DNA of 64,000 bases, taken from NCBI GenBank assembly GCA_018056165.1, contig JAGPGD010000004.1:1-64000 (forward strand), written 5' to 3'. This stretch comes from Paludibacteraceae bacterium. Lineage in GTDB: Bacteria > Bacteroidota > Bacteroidia > Bacteroidales > Paludibacteraceae. Below, one piece after another: positions 40,443-51,049 of the stretch (position 1 is the first letter of the stretch; every line of letters begins with the position of its first letter). The notes beneath the pieces were generated by a model. The model was not told the DNA's origin, did no database searches, and was given only the letters and a program-made list of their open reading frames with translations. A program made the position numbers and the translations under genes.

Positions 40443-40584
40443 TAAAGAAATTCTTTAAAATTGACTATCCTCGCCGCAAGCAGCGAGGTATTACGCCAAT
40501 TTTATGGCTTCGCCACCGGAATTTCTAAAAAAATAAAAACAAAAGCTACCCCGACACAAGCATCGGGGAATTCTTACGATTAAA
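40443..40584 (+). repeat. 142-bp dispersed repeat, copy B
   Basis: Matches 30168-30309 with four substitutions and no gaps. Here the first inner hairpin is perfect (CCTCGC-CGCAAGCA-GCGAGG). In the second hairpin the loop reads CACAAGCA. It lies 105 bases before the thrS start codon. Confidence 0.95.
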
Positions 40585-40643
40585 AACTCAGCACACCTAA
40601 CATTCCAACTTACTTTCCTTATTTCCTTTTGAAGAAAAAAAAC

Positions 40644-40651
40644 TATCTTTG
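40644..40651 (+). promoter_or_regulatory. -7 box before thrS
   Basis: TATCTTTG lies 38 bases before the thrS ATG at 40689. The earlier in-frame start at 40629 would precede it, so it supports the later start. No correctly spaced TTG is seen. Confidence 0.45.
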
Positions 40652-40688
40652 CACCATTAAATTAATACTTAATGGCAAAATTTTTAAA

Positions 40689-42632
40689 ATGATTAAAATA
40701 ACTTTCCCTGACGGTTTAGTAAAAGAATTTCCTAAAGGTATTACTGGGCAAGAAATTGCAGAAAATATTAGTCCAAAAATAGCTCAAGAAGCATTGGCTA
40801 TTGGTGTAAATGATGAAATATGGGATTTAACTCGACCTATTGAAAACGATGCAAGGGTAAAAATATTTACCTGGGAAGACGAAGAGGGTAAACATGCTTT
40901 CTGGCATTCTTCTGCTCATTTAATGGCTGAAGCTCTTGAAGAACTATATCCAGGCATCAAATTTGGCATTGGTCCAGCCATTGAAAATGGTTTTTATTAT
41001 GATGTGGATGCCGGCGACACGATTATTAAGGAAACCGATCTTCCACAAATTGAAAAAAAAATGAAGGAACTTGCTGCTCGTAAGGAGCCTATTATTCGAA
41101 AGAATATAAGTAAAGCGGATGCCTTAAAAATATTTGAAGAAAAAGGCGACGAATATAAAATAGAATTAATACAGGATCTGACCGATGGAACTATTACTTT
41201 GTATTCACAAGGAAATTTTACTGATCTTTGCCGAGGTCCTCATTTACCTGATACAGGAAAAATTAAAGCCATAAAATTATTGAGTGTAGCTGGGGCTTAT
41301 TGGCGAGGCGATGAAAAACGAAAACAACTTACACGAATTTATGGAATTACTTTCCCAACAAAGAAAATGTTGGATGACTATCTGGTACTTCTTGAAGAAG
41401 CTAAAAAAAGAGATCATCGAAAAATAGGAAAAGAACTTGAACTATTTATGTTCTCCGATATGGTAGGGAAAGGATTGCCTATCTGGTTGCCTCGTGGAAC
41501 AGACTTACGTCTTCGACTGGAAGAAATTTTGAAGAAAATTCAGCGACGTTTTGACTATCAGCAAGTGATTACTCCACATATTGGAAACAAACAATTATAT
41601 ATTACTTCTGGACATTATGCCAAATATGGAAAAGATTCATTTCAACCTATCCATACGCCCGAAGAAGGCGAAGAATATCTGCTAAAGCCCATGAACTGTC
41701 CTCATCATTGCGAAATTTATAAATTCAAACCTCGTTCTTATAAAGATTTACCTTTACGAATTGCTGAATTTGGAACAGTTTACCGTTATGAGCAAAGTGG
41801 TGAACTTCATGGACTTACACGCGTAAGAAGTTTTACTCAGGATGATGCTCACATATTTTGTCGTCCCGAGCAAGTGAAAGATGAATTTTTGAAAGTAATG
41901 GATATTATTTTCATTATTTTTAAAGCATTGGATTTTAATAATTTTGAAGCTCAAATTTCTCTACGCGATCCAAATAATAAAGAAAAATATATTGGTACTG
42001 ATGAAAATTGGGATAAAGCAGAAAAAGCAATTGTAGAAGCATGTGAAGAAAAAGGATTGAAAGCAAGGGTTGTGTTGGGAGAAGCTGCTTTTTATGGACC
42101 GAAACTTGATTTTATGGTAAAAGATGCTATTGGTAGACGCTGGCAATTGGGAACTATTCAAGTGGATTATAATCTTCCAGAACGATTTGAGTTGGAATAT
42201 ACAGGTGAAGATAACCAAAAACATCGCCCTGTTATGATTCATCGAGCACCTTTTGGCTCGATGGAACGCTTTGTTGCTTTGTTGATTGAACATACCGCAG
42301 GGAAATTTCCATTATGGCTTGCGCCCGATCAAGTTGTGATATTACCCATCAGTGAAAAATATAATCAATATGCCTTCGAAGTAGAAAAAATTCTAAAGGA
42401 AAAATCTATACGAGCTATAGTAGATGATCGTAACGAAAAAATTGGCCGAAAAATTCGAGATAATGAACTAAAACGAATCCCTTATCTGTTAATCGTTGGA
42501 GAGAAGGAACTTGTTGGAAGGGAAGTTTCGGTTCGTCGTCAAGGTGAAGGAGACAAAGGAACCATGAAAATTGAAGATTTTGCTCAATTAATTCTTAATG
42601 AAATTAATACCTTATTAAAACAGTTTGATTAA
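40689..42632 (+). CDS. thrS: threonyl-tRNA synthetase
   Basis: A class II aminoacyl-tRNA synthetase of 647 aa from the ATG at 40689 (MIKITFPDG). It has the TGS domain (1-62), the editing domain with [11 protein letters not shown] and the Zn/Cys-His pair in CRGPHLP, then the catalytic core with [12 protein letters not shown] and [20 protein letters not shown]. The anticodon-binding domain closes the protein. The open frame extends upstream to 40629 but that crosses the promoter box. infC-rpmI-rplT, a common downstream group, is absent here. Confidence 0.97.
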   Translation: MIKITFPDGLVKEFPKGITGQEIAENISPKIAQEALAIGVNDEIWDLTRPIENDARVKIFTWEDEEGKHAFWHSSAHLMAEALEELYPGIKFGIGPAIENGFYYDVDAGDTIIKETDLPQIEKKMKELAARKEPIIRKNISKADALKIFEEKGDEYKIELIQDLTDGTITLYSQGNFTDLCRGPHLPDTGKIKAIKLLSVAGAYWRGDEKRKQLTRIYGITFPTKKMLDDYLVLLEEAKKRDHRKIGKELELFMFSDMVGKGLPIWLPRGTDLRLRLEEILKKIQRRFDYQQVITPHIGNKQLYITSGHYAKYGKDSFQPIHTPEEGEEYLLKPMNCPHHCEIYKFKPRSYKDLPLRIAEFGTVYRYEQSGELHGLTRVRSFTQDDAHIFCRPEQVKDEFLKVMDIIFIIFKALDFNNFEAQISLRDPNNKEKYIGTDENWDKAEKAIVEACEEKGLKARVVLGEAAFYGPKLDFMVKDAIGRRWQLGTIQVDYNLPERFELEYTGEDNQKHRPVMIHRAPFGSMERFVALLIEHTAGKFPLWLAPDQVVILPISEKYNQYAFEVEKILKEKSIRAIVDDRNEKIGRKIRDNELKRIPYLLIVGEKELVGREVSVRRQGEGDKGTMKIEDFAQLILNEINTLLKQFD

Positions 42633-42713
42633 TTTCATTATGTTTTAAAAACAACAAAATATTTGAATCAGCTTTAGTTTTTTAGACTTTTGCTGAATTT
42701 ATTGTGTAATGAA

Positions 42714-42756
42714 TGAATAACCCCGAGGCAAGCTTCGAGGAATTCTTTTGATTAAA
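42714..42756 (+). repeat. 43-bp palindromic repeat, copy D
   Basis: Core CCCCGAGGCAAGCTTCGAGG at 42721-42740, preceded by TGAATAA and followed by AATTCTTTTGATTAAA. It lies between the convergent thrS and rseP genes. Confidence 0.92.
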
Positions 42757-42789
42757 AAATAGAAATTGTAACAGATTTCTTATAAACTT

Positions 42790-44280
42790 TTATTTAAAAA
42801 TTGCCTTATAAATATCATTACCATTGGCATAAATTAATAAGGCAAGTAATAATAACATACCGATGGTTTGAGCTTGTTCCAGAAATTTTTCACTCGGTTT
42901 TCTTCCTGTAAAGATTTCATATAGCAGAAATAAAACATATCCGCCATCCAATGCAGGAATAGGTAAAAAGTTCATAAATGCCAATATAACTGATAATAAT
43001 GCGGTCATTGACCAAAAAATTTGCCAATCCCACTTTTTAGGGAATAATTTTCCAATAGCACCAAAACCACCTAATTGTTTGGAACCTTCTTTGGTAAATA
43101 CCAACTTAAATTGTTTTACATAACTTGCCAATGTTTCTACTCCTAATGAAACTCCTGCTGGTATAGAAGCCAATAACCCATATTCGATACGTGTAGTTTC
43201 AAAAAAATCAATATAAGGTCGAACCGCAACTCCTAATTTCCCTGTTTCGTCTAATTGAATTTTAGATTCGTGTAATGAGCCATTTCTATAATAGGCTAAT
43301 CTTATTACTGAATCACGATACTGGCTCAACTGGGAGGCTATATCTTGAAAAATATAAAGCGGTTTCCCATTAATTGCTACCACACTGTCGCCTCGCTGTA
43401 GGTGAGCTTGCCAAGCGGGAGTATTTGCGAATACACTGTCAACTACAAACGGGAAACGATAAGAAATAAGACTTTCTTCTCCACTTGCTAATACTTTTTG
43501 AGGAAAATCCTTAGGCAATTGAACATTTACAATCTGAGTGTCTCCTCTCAGTACGGTTACATTTTGGGCTCCATCAATCAGAATTTTTTCAATGACATCT
43601 GAAAGTTTTTCACAATTTTCCCCATCTATACTAAGAATTTTATCACCATTTTTGAAGCCATGCTCTAAAAATGTGTCTGAAAACTGAAGACCATATTTTG
43701 CATTTTGAATAGGAAGATATTCCTGCCCCCATTTATATAAAATACCTGAATAAATTACAATGGCTAAAATAAAATTCATCACCACACCTGCTGTAATAAT
43801 TGGTAAACGTTGCCAGACAGATTTTGAACGATATTCCCATGGTTGTGGTTCAGCTTTCATCTGGGTTTTGTCCATAGATTCATCAATCATACCAGCAATT
43901 TTGCAATAACCACCAAGAGGTAACCACCCAATTCCCCATTCGGTACTTTCTGGATATTTACGCCAATCGTCATCAGGAAGTTCTGATAGTGGTATCGGCT
44001 CCATAATAGGTTTCCCGTTTTCATCCAGCATAATATCACCATCAGCATCCCTTTTAGGACGTTCATTGGGCGGAACATTTTTGGCAAAAAACTTAAATTT
44101 CCATTTGCCGTTAATCTTTTTTGCTCTCATTATCGAGAAGCTGGGATTGAAAAATATGTAAAATTTTTCTACGCGTACTTTGAAAATGCGAGCAAAAATG
44201 AAATGACCAAATTCATGAATAATAACCAGTATAGATAAACTAAAAATAAGTTGCAATGCTCGAATTAAGAATGTTTCCAT
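42790..44280 (-). CDS. rseP: RseP-type site-2 intramembrane metalloprotease
   Basis: A 496-residue inner-membrane zinc protease that cuts transmembrane anti-sigma or signal-peptide substrates. The zinc motif HEFGH is at residues 22-26, and the second active-site motif FLPIPALDGG has its Asp at 445. Two PDZ-like domains lie between, and the insert after the first helix is the longer form seen in Bacteroidota. Placement after dxr on the same strand repeats a common bacterial gene order. Confidence 0.94.
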   Translation of the reverse strand: METFLIRALQLIFSLSILVIIHEFGHFIFARIFKVRVEKFYIFFNPSFSIMRAKKINGKWKFKFFAKNVPPNERPKRDADGDIMLDENGKPIMEPIPLSELPDDDWRKYPESTEWGIGWLPLGGYCKIAGMIDESMDKTQMKAEPQPWEYRSKSVWQRLPIITAGVVMNFILAIVIYSGILYKWGQEYLPIQNAKYGLQFSDTFLEHGFKNGDKILSIDGENCEKLSDVIEKILIDGAQNVTVLRGDTQIVNVQLPKDFPQKVLASGEESLISYRFPFVVDSVFANTPAWQAHLQRGDSVVAINGKPLYIFQDIASQLSQYRDSVIRLAYYRNGSLHESKIQLDETGKLGVAVRPYIDFFETTRIEYGLLASIPAGVSLGVETLASYVKQFKLVFTKEGSKQLGGFGAIGKLFPKKWDWQIFWSMTALLSVILAFMNFLPIPALDGGYVLFLLYEIFTGRKPSEKFLEQAQTIGMLLLLALLIYANGNDIYKAIFK

Positions 44281-44400
44281 ATTTAAGAAATAATGATTAA
44301 CTGAACTTTTTGAATGGATTTTTGATTTTAAAAATCGTTAAGTTGATGTTTGATGATTTTTTAATTTTTCTTTTAAACAATACTCGGGATTATTAAAGAA

Positions 44401-45564
44401 TTATTTATTAATCAATTCGTAAGTTAATATTCTAACTTCTTTATCTGTATTTACATAATCTTCATAAGTGGGTTGCTGAATAAAAAGTGCCTTTGACATT
44501 ATTTTTTCAATTATCTCACTCATTTGTAAAAAACCAATTTTATTTTTTAAGAAAGCATCCACTACCACTTCGTTGGCAGCATTTAAAATGCAGGGCATAT
44601 TTCCACCCTGATGTACAGCTTCATAAGCCAGTAAAAGATTCCGAAAGCGTTCCGTATCAGGTTTTTCGAAAGTTAGTTGAGAAATGATATTAAAGTCGAT
44701 GCGTGAAAAATTGGTATTGAATCGCTCTGGATAAGTAAAAGCATATAAAATAGGTAGTTTCATGTCTGGAATACTTAATTGTGCTTTTACACTACCGTCT
44801 GTAAATTGTACCATTGAATGAATAATAGATTGAGGATGAATGAGAATTTCAATTTGTTCAGGCTCTAAGCCAAAAAGCCATTTTGCTTCTATCATCTCAA
44901 AACCTTTATTCATCAAAGTAGCGGAATCAATTGTTATTTTGGTTCCCATTGTCCAATTGGGATGTTTTAAGGCTTCCGCCGATGTTACCTCCTGTAAATC
45001 TTTGAACGATTTAGTGCGGAAAGGTCCACCCGAAGCTGTTAAAATAATTTTTTCAATATCGTTGTTACCTTCTCCTGTCAAGCATTGAAAGATAGCAGAA
45101 TGTTCAGAGTCAACAGGTAAAATCATAGCATGATATTTTTCAACAAGTTGACCTATCAATTCACCAGCTACTACCAAAGTTTCCTTGTTTGCCAGTGCAA
45201 TTCTTTTCCCTGCCTGAATGGCATGCATAGTTGGTTTTAGTGCCGAATAACCAACTATTGCTATTAATATTATATCCACTGATTGAATTTCTGCAATTTG
45301 TGAAATTGCCTCTTCACCGGCAAATACTTTTATCGGAAGTTCAGCTAACGATTTTTTTAACTGTTCATAATGAATAGGATTGGCGATAGCAACCATTTCA
45401 GGGTGAAATTTTCTTGCCTGTTCTATCAACAAATCAACGTTGTTATTCGCTGTAAGAGCATATACTTCAAACTTATCAGAGTATTGTTCAATAACCTGCA
45501 ACGCTTGTGTGCCAATGGAGCCTGTAGAGCCTAAAATAGTTATTTGTTTTTTGGTTTCGCTCAC
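44401..45564 (-). CDS. dxr: 1-deoxy-D-xylulose 5-phosphate reductoisomerase
   Basis: The second step of the MEP isoprenoid pathway, NADPH-dependent, 387 aa. It has the NADPH-binding GSTGSIGTQALQVIE, ALANKETLVVAG, the metal-site LPVDSEHSAIFQ, SGGPFR and HPNWTMGTKITIDSATLMNKG. Full length. It lies 120 bases upstream of rseP and 35 bases downstream of the M23-like gene. Confidence 0.97.
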   Translation of the reverse strand: MSETKKQITILGSTGSIGTQALQVIEQYSDKFEVYALTANNNVDLLIEQARKFHPEMVAIANPIHYEQLKKSLAELPIKVFAGEEAISQIAEIQSVDIILIAIVGYSALKPTMHAIQAGKRIALANKETLVVAGELIGQLVEKYHAMILPVDSEHSAIFQCLTGEGNNDIEKIILTASGGPFRTKSFKDLQEVTSAEALKHPNWTMGTKITIDSATLMNKGFEMIEAKWLFGLEPEQIEILIHPQSIIHSMVQFTDGSVKAQLSIPDMKLPILYAFTYPERFNTNFSRIDFNIISQLTFEKPDTERFRNLLLAYEAVHQGGNMPCILNAANEVVVDAFLKNKIGFLQMSEIIEKIMSKALFIQQPTYEDYVNTDKEVRILTYELINK

Positions 45565-45599
45565 GTGAATTAAAAAATTTATACTGATTTTTTGATTTT

Positions 45600-46469
45600 T
45601 TAAAAAATAATAATCTCCTCCGGATTAATGGGCTTACCCTGTTGCCACAACTCAAAGTAAAATTCTTTTTTTGCTTTATTGGAATGATTGTTTTCTCCCG
45701 TTATAGCAATGGTTTCACCTGCTTTTACTACATCGCCAACCTTTTTTAATAATCTTGTATTGTTTTTATAAATTGATACATAATTATTTTCATGTTGCAC
45801 CTGAATGACCCAATCATTGTCAAAAGTAAATCCTGTAAAAATAACCGTTCCATTTAATACACTCATCACACTTTGATTGGGGGGAGTTAGGATATTGATT
45901 CCATAGTGGTGATTCTGTAAGCTGTAAGAAGAAGTTATTATCCCTTGCACAGGGCGAAAAAAAACATAAGTATTTTCATTTTTATTGATACTAATATTTG
46001 CTAAATTGAATTTTTCTTCTTCTTCAAATTTTTTACAGAACTCTTCCTCTTTTTTTGATTTTTCAAGTAATTCTTGTGATTTTTTACTTAGGGCAACTGA
46101 ATCAAGCGAAGAGATAGAATCAGGTTGGATCTCTTCATTTATTATTTTTTTAATAAGCTCTATATAAGCTGATTGTTGACTGACTACTTTCATTAAAGAA
46201 TCCGTTTTCAATGACTCTTGAATTATTTTTGATCGATCGCTTGTTTCTCCATAGCCTGGAAGATAATATCGCAAAGGTGTTACATAAATAAGAATTGTTA
46301 ATAAAACAAAAGTCAGTATAGTGAAAAGAAAAAAATAAAGAATAACAGTAAATCGCGACAAATGAATATGCCACGATTCCTCCAAAGTATTTTCATTGAC
46401 AACAGAAACACGATATTTAAAACGCAGTTTTTGTAATAATAATGAAATTTTTCCTTTTTTCTTTTTCAT
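45600..46469 (-). CDS. M23/LytM-like envelope protein with degraded zinc site
   Basis: A 289-residue protein with one transmembrane segment (about 37-60), a coiled-coil-rich linker (about 80-150) and a C-terminal LytM fold (about 175-289). The zinc ligands are largely lost: the usual HxxxD is HYGIN (Asp to Asn192), the YxHL position reads YKNN, and the final HxH position reads EFY. It therefore probably does not cut peptidoglycan. Like EnvC or NlpD it may instead activate amidases (inference by analogy). Confidence 0.87.
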   Translation of the reverse strand: MKKKKGKISLLLQKLRFKYRVSVVNENTLEESWHIHLSRFTVILYFFLFTILTFVLLTILIYVTPLRYYLPGYGETSDRSKIIQESLKTDSLMKVVSQQSAYIELIKKIINEEIQPDSISSLDSVALSKKSQELLEKSKKEEEFCKKFEEEEKFNLANISINKNENTYVFFRPVQGIITSSYSLQNHHYGINILTPPNQSVMSVLNGTVIFTGFTFDNDWVIQVQHENNYVSIYKNNTRLLKKVGDVVKAGETIAITGENNHSNKAKKEFYFELWQQGKPINPEEIIIF

Positions 46470-46660
46470 TCAATGATTACTGAATACAAAATGCTTTACA
46501 AAATTAGCATATTTCGAAAGAAAATAAAAATCAAGAAGTTCAAAGTGTTTTTTAAATTGAACTCCTTGATAAAAAAATGAAAAAATAATTTTGTTTTTAC
46601 TATAGCTGAAAAGTATTACACTACTTTTCTTTATCGTATTTTTTGATAAACTCTTTTTAA

Positions 46661-47148
<488 letters not shown>

Positions 47149-47195
47149 TTATTTTTTTAATTGTTAATATTTTATATACTTTGATTTTTTATTCT

Positions 47196-49031
47196 TTAAA
47201 TAATAGATTTTTCTTCTTTATAATGTGCAAATGGTTTATATTTTTTCCCTCCACCTTCAAAACCTGCATTTTTATAAAATTCCACAAAAGTCAGACGCAT
47301 GGGATGAACAAAAGCACCTAAACCAGACATGAATATATTAATACTATGTCCTATGAGCATAATTATTATCATAACAATGGGTCCAAAAAAAGGAATACCT
47401 TTGCTGATATTAATTGCCAAGTCATTGAATACAAATCCCATTACTGCTCCTGAAATACTTAATGCAAACAATCGAACATAAGACAAAATATCTCCCAACA
47501 GACCGGTTGCCCTATTATAAGTATCCCATAAACCAGAACCAATGTTTATAAGAGGATTTTGATGAATATTGTTCAACAAAAAAACAAATATTACTCCAAT
47601 TCCACCGAAAATGATATATAACCATCTTGCTACTATAAAAGGAAGACCAGCGTAAGAATTTAAAACAAAAGTGCCTCCACAACCTATTAAAATAGATAAC
47701 CAACCCCATGTTGAAAAAGATGCTGGCCAACCATAACGTAACACTTTCCCAACTGCTTTAATAATCATTCCAAATAAAATTTGAATAATACCCAGAATTA
47801 AAGAAATATAAAACAATTGATTTGAATCAATCATGATTTTTTTTAACTTCTCTAACAATGGTATTTCGGCTTCTATTAAATTAAAGCCAAAAAATGTACC
47901 TGTTATTATTCCCATAATTACAGTAGAAATTCCTAAACAAATCATCAAGGAAAGTACAGGTTTTATTGCATCATTGACTTTTTTTCGAAGGAAAATTGCA
48001 AATAAAACTAAAAGTAAACCATAAGCAGCATCTCCTAAACATATTCCAAAAAAGAGCATATAAAATGGAGCAAAGAAAGGAGTTAAATCAATTTCAAAAT
48101 AATGAGGCAAATCATACAAATTACCAATAAATTCAAATGCCCGAGCAAAACGATTATTTTTTAGCTTCACAGGTACTTTTTCTTCCATCGTGGGTTCGCT
48201 TGTCTCATAATAAATTTCAGAATCATTTAAGAAATTTTGTAATTCCTCTTCCGAATCTTCCGGACACCAACCTTCAATCAACATAACTTTCTCTTCAATA
48301 GTAGGTTCAGTATTAAGCACAACTTTTGTAAAATCAATTGTTTCAAAAGTTTCAACTTGAAAAGATTTCAAAGTATTATAATCTTCCACAGCCATTTTTA
48401 TTAGTTGTTGCTTTACCTCCTCAATTTCTTTCCTTATTTCTGCAATTTGCAAATCTAACTCTGGAGCAGTTCTATCCGACAATTTAATAGGATCGGCATC
48501 TATATCGACAACTTCGCCCGGTCGAGTAATGGTAATAAAATAACGGGTTGAACCTACGGTATCAATTTCAAAGGCATTATAAATTACTTCCCATTCTTGA
48601 TCAAACTTACGAACATTACAACTAAAAAAATTGATTATATACCCTGCTTCACGCAATTGATGCAGTCTTTCAAAGCTAAAAATCCCCCAAACTTCCATTC
48701 GGTCTCTTTCTTTCTCAATTTGCTGAAGTTTTTGTTCAAGTGATTCTTTTTGAGCTAATTTATTTTCTACGTTTATCAACACTTGTAAGCCATCTTTAAC
48801 AGGATCTGCTGGCAATGGTATTATTTCCTTTGAAAGTCTTTTTTCTAACTGTTTCAATGCAATTTTTATACGAGCTGATAACAGCATCTTTTCTCGCAAG
48901 GCATCGTTTTCAGGTATTCCTTCAGGTTTTTCTATCACGTGGAGTACACCAATCTCACGGATTTTTTCTAAAAATTCTATATATTGTTTGTGATATACCA
49001 AAAAGGTATATTTTGTCATTTTAATAATCAT
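47196..49031 (-). CDS. atpI: V-type ATPase subunit I (membrane stator, a-subunit)
   Basis: A 611-residue protein. The N-terminal cytoplasmic half (about 1-320) has coiled-coil arms that hold the peripheral stalk. The C-terminal half has about seven membrane helices that form the ion channel next to the K ring, with GLLGDILSYVRLFALSISG carrying the conserved Arg. The start ATG at 49031 overlaps the stop of subunit D as ATGA and has GGAGG 5 bases before it, which decides it over the later ATG at 49019. Confidence 0.95.
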   Translation of the reverse strand: MIIKMTKYTFLVYHKQYIEFLEKIREIGVLHVIEKPEGIPENDALREKMLLSARIKIALKQLEKRLSKEIIPLPADPVKDGLQVLINVENKLAQKESLEQKLQQIEKERDRMEVWGIFSFERLHQLREAGYIINFFSCNVRKFDQEWEVIYNAFEIDTVGSTRYFITITRPGEVVDIDADPIKLSDRTAPELDLQIAEIRKEIEEVKQQLIKMAVEDYNTLKSFQVETFETIDFTKVVLNTEPTIEEKVMLIEGWCPEDSEEELQNFLNDSEIYYETSEPTMEEKVPVKLKNNRFARAFEFIGNLYDLPHYFEIDLTPFFAPFYMLFFGICLGDAAYGLLLVLFAIFLRKKVNDAIKPVLSLMICLGISTVIMGIITGTFFGFNLIEAEIPLLEKLKKIMIDSNQLFYISLILGIIQILFGMIIKAVGKVLRYGWPASFSTWGWLSILIGCGGTFVLNSYAGLPFIVARWLYIIFGGIGVIFVFLLNNIHQNPLINIGSGLWDTYNRATGLLGDILSYVRLFALSISGAVMGFVFNDLAINISKGIPFFGPIVMIIIMLIGHSINIFMSGLGAFVHPMRLTFVEFYKNAGFEGGGKKYKPFAHYKEEKSII

Positions 49032-49633
49032 ATATTCCTCCCTCCTACTCTTTCGTGACGTGATTTGATAATTTTTTGGGAAGATTTCGACAGATTTTCT
49101 TCATCCTCCATAAATCGTTTTATTTTTCGAATCGCATCTTCATAACCGGGTATTTGTACTTTCTCAAATAAATTCACTTTTTGAGTTGTCTTTTTTCTTT
49201 CATGTTCCAACAAGTTAAGCTTTTGAATATAAAACTCATGCTCAATAGCAATTTGTGCTAATTCTTTTAATAAGGCTAAGCCATCTAAATACCATTTAGG
49301 CGCATTAAATAAGCTAAAAGGTTTGATTTTATAAACTACCTCATCTAAAACTGGGATACGTACAGCAGCAATCTTTTTTATACTCATTTTAATATCTTGC
49401 ACTTCGAGCAAGCTGGTATCAAATTCGCCCCACAAAGCCAACATTTTATCATAAGCAGCAATACGAGCTTCGAATTCAGCATTTATTCTTTTTATATCAT
49501 CTTTTGCTTTTTTGACTTCCGTACGCAAAGCACTTTCTTTGTTTTTAATCGTAGGTAATGCTCTGACTCTGATCTTGAGATTTTTTTCAAGATTTTGTAA
49601 CGAAGTTTTATTATATTGAAACTGTATTGCCAT
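49028..49633 (-). CDS. atpD: V-type ATPase subunit D (central shaft)
   Basis: A 201-residue mostly helical protein. Long N- and C-terminal helices form the coiled coil that turns within the A3B3 head, starting with QFQYNKTSLQNLEKNLKIR cut short here. The ATG at 49633 is preferred; the frame is open one codon earlier with a TTG. It ends with a 4-base overlap with subunit I. No separate subunit F gene is found beside it. Confidence 0.92.
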   Translation of the reverse strand: MAIQFQYNKTSLQNLEKNLKIRVRALPTIKNKESALRTEVKKAKDDIKRINAEFEARIAAYDKMLALWGEFDTSLLEVQDIKMSIKKIAAVRIPVLDEVVYKIKPFSLFNAPKWYLDGLALLKELAQIAIEHEFYIQKLNLLEHERKKTTQKVNLFEKVQIPGYEDAIRKIKRFMEDEENLSKSSQKIIKSRHERVGGRNI

Positions 49634-49676
49634 CAAAAGAAGGAATTTATTTTAATTTTTACGAAAAAATTATGAA

Positions 49677-50996
49677 CTAATTTCTCCAATATTTATCCAC
49701 TAACTCTTGTTTAATATTAACTTCACTCGGTTTAAAGTATTTAGCAAACAATTTCCACGTAACATCCAACATGGTAGTAGTATCAATATTTACATCAATA
49801 GCCAATATTTTTTCTGAATATTCTTTAGCGAAAGCCAGTGCACGTTCATCATAATCGGTCAAATCAAATCCATTTTCAAGTTTTGTTTTGGCATTGGCGG
49901 CATCAGCATAAAGACGTACGGCGGCATTCATTACTTGTGGATGATCTTCACGTGTTTTGATACCTATTACCAATTGTTTTAGTCGTGAAAGTGAACGGAA
50001 AGGATCCACTATTACTTTGCCTATATCCGTATCACGTCGAAGAAATAATTGTCCTTCAGTAATATATCCCGTATTATCAGGAATAGCATGGGTAATATCT
50101 CCACCTGACAAGGTAGTTACTGCAATAATCGTAATGGAACCTCCCGCTGAAAACTGAACTGCTTTTTCATAAATTTTTGCAAGGTCAGAATATAAAGAAC
50201 CCGGCATGGAATCTTTTGATGGAATTTGATCCATACGATTCGAAACAATTGCTAAGGCATCGGCATACAAAGTCATATCTGTAAGTAGTACCAATACTTT
50301 TTCGTTTTTATCTACTGCAAAATATTCCGCAGCAGTCAAAGCCATATCCGGAATTAATAAACGTTCCACAGGTGGATCTTCTGTAGTATTTATAAAACTT
50401 ATAATCCGATCTAAAGCCCCTGCTTCGTTAAAAACATTTTTAAAATAAAGATAGTCATCGTTAGTTAATCCTATACCACCTAAAATTATTTTATCAGTTT
50501 GAGCACGTAAGGCAACATTAGCCATAACTTCATTATAAGGCTGGTCAGGATCGGCAAAAAAGGGAATTTTCTGTCCTGAAACCAACGTGTTATTCAAATC
50601 AATACCTGCAATTCCTGTTGCAATTAATTCAGACGGTTGTTCTCGTCGGACAGGATTGACGGTAGGTCCACCTATTTCACGTTCTTCACCTTCGATTTCA
50701 GGTCCACCGTCGATAACTTCACCAAAAGCATTAAAAAAACGTCCTGCTAACTGTTCACTTACTTTCAAGGTTGGGGCTTTTCCTAAAAAAATAACTTCGG
50801 CATTTGTAGGAATACCTTCTGTGCCTTCAAAAACCTGTAAAGTAACTTCATCTCCAATAATTTTAACTACTTGAGCCAACTTACCATTAACAGTAGCTAA
50901 TTCATCATTGCCTACATTAGTAGCATGAAGTGAACATGTGGCTTTTGTAATCTGACTAATTTGTGTATAAATTTTTTGAAATGCTTTTGTTGCCAT
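49677..50996 (-). CDS. atpB: V-type ATPase subunit B (non-catalytic)
   Basis: A 439-residue nucleotide-binding-like subunit that alternates with subunit A in the hexamer. It has GREQPSELIATGIAGIDLNNTLVSGQK-type family sequence, here around residues 117-145, with the degenerate P-loop region after it, and DMTLYADALAIVSNRMDQIPS further on. It lacks a true Walker A, as expected. It sits between A and D in the operon. Confidence 0.96.
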   Translation of the reverse strand: MATKAFQKIYTQISQITKATCSLHATNVGNDELATVNGKLAQVVKIIGDEVTLQVFEGTEGIPTNAEVIFLGKAPTLKVSEQLAGRFFNAFGEVIDGGPEIEGEEREIGGPTVNPVRREQPSELIATGIAGIDLNNTLVSGQKIPFFADPDQPYNEVMANVALRAQTDKIILGGIGLTNDDYLYFKNVFNEAGALDRIISFINTTEDPPVERLLIPDMALTAAEYFAVDKNEKVLVLLTDMTLYADALAIVSNRMDQIPSKDSMPGSLYSDLAKIYEKAVQFSAGGSITIIAVTTLSGGDITHAIPDNTGYITEGQLFLRRDTDIGKVIVDPFRSLSRLKQLVIGIKTREDHPQVMNAAVRLYADAANAKTKLENGFDLTDYDERALAFAKEYSEKILAIDVNIDTTTMLDVTWKLFAKYFKPSEVNIKQELVDKYWRN

Positions 50997-51049
50997 CTTT
51001 ATGATTAAATAATAAAAAATTCTACTTAAATAAATTTATTAAAATTGCA

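Noticed and set aside
30168-40584. CRISPR array from the recurring repeats
   Set aside because: Copies are thousands of bases apart with genes between them; there is no regular spacer pattern and no cas gene.
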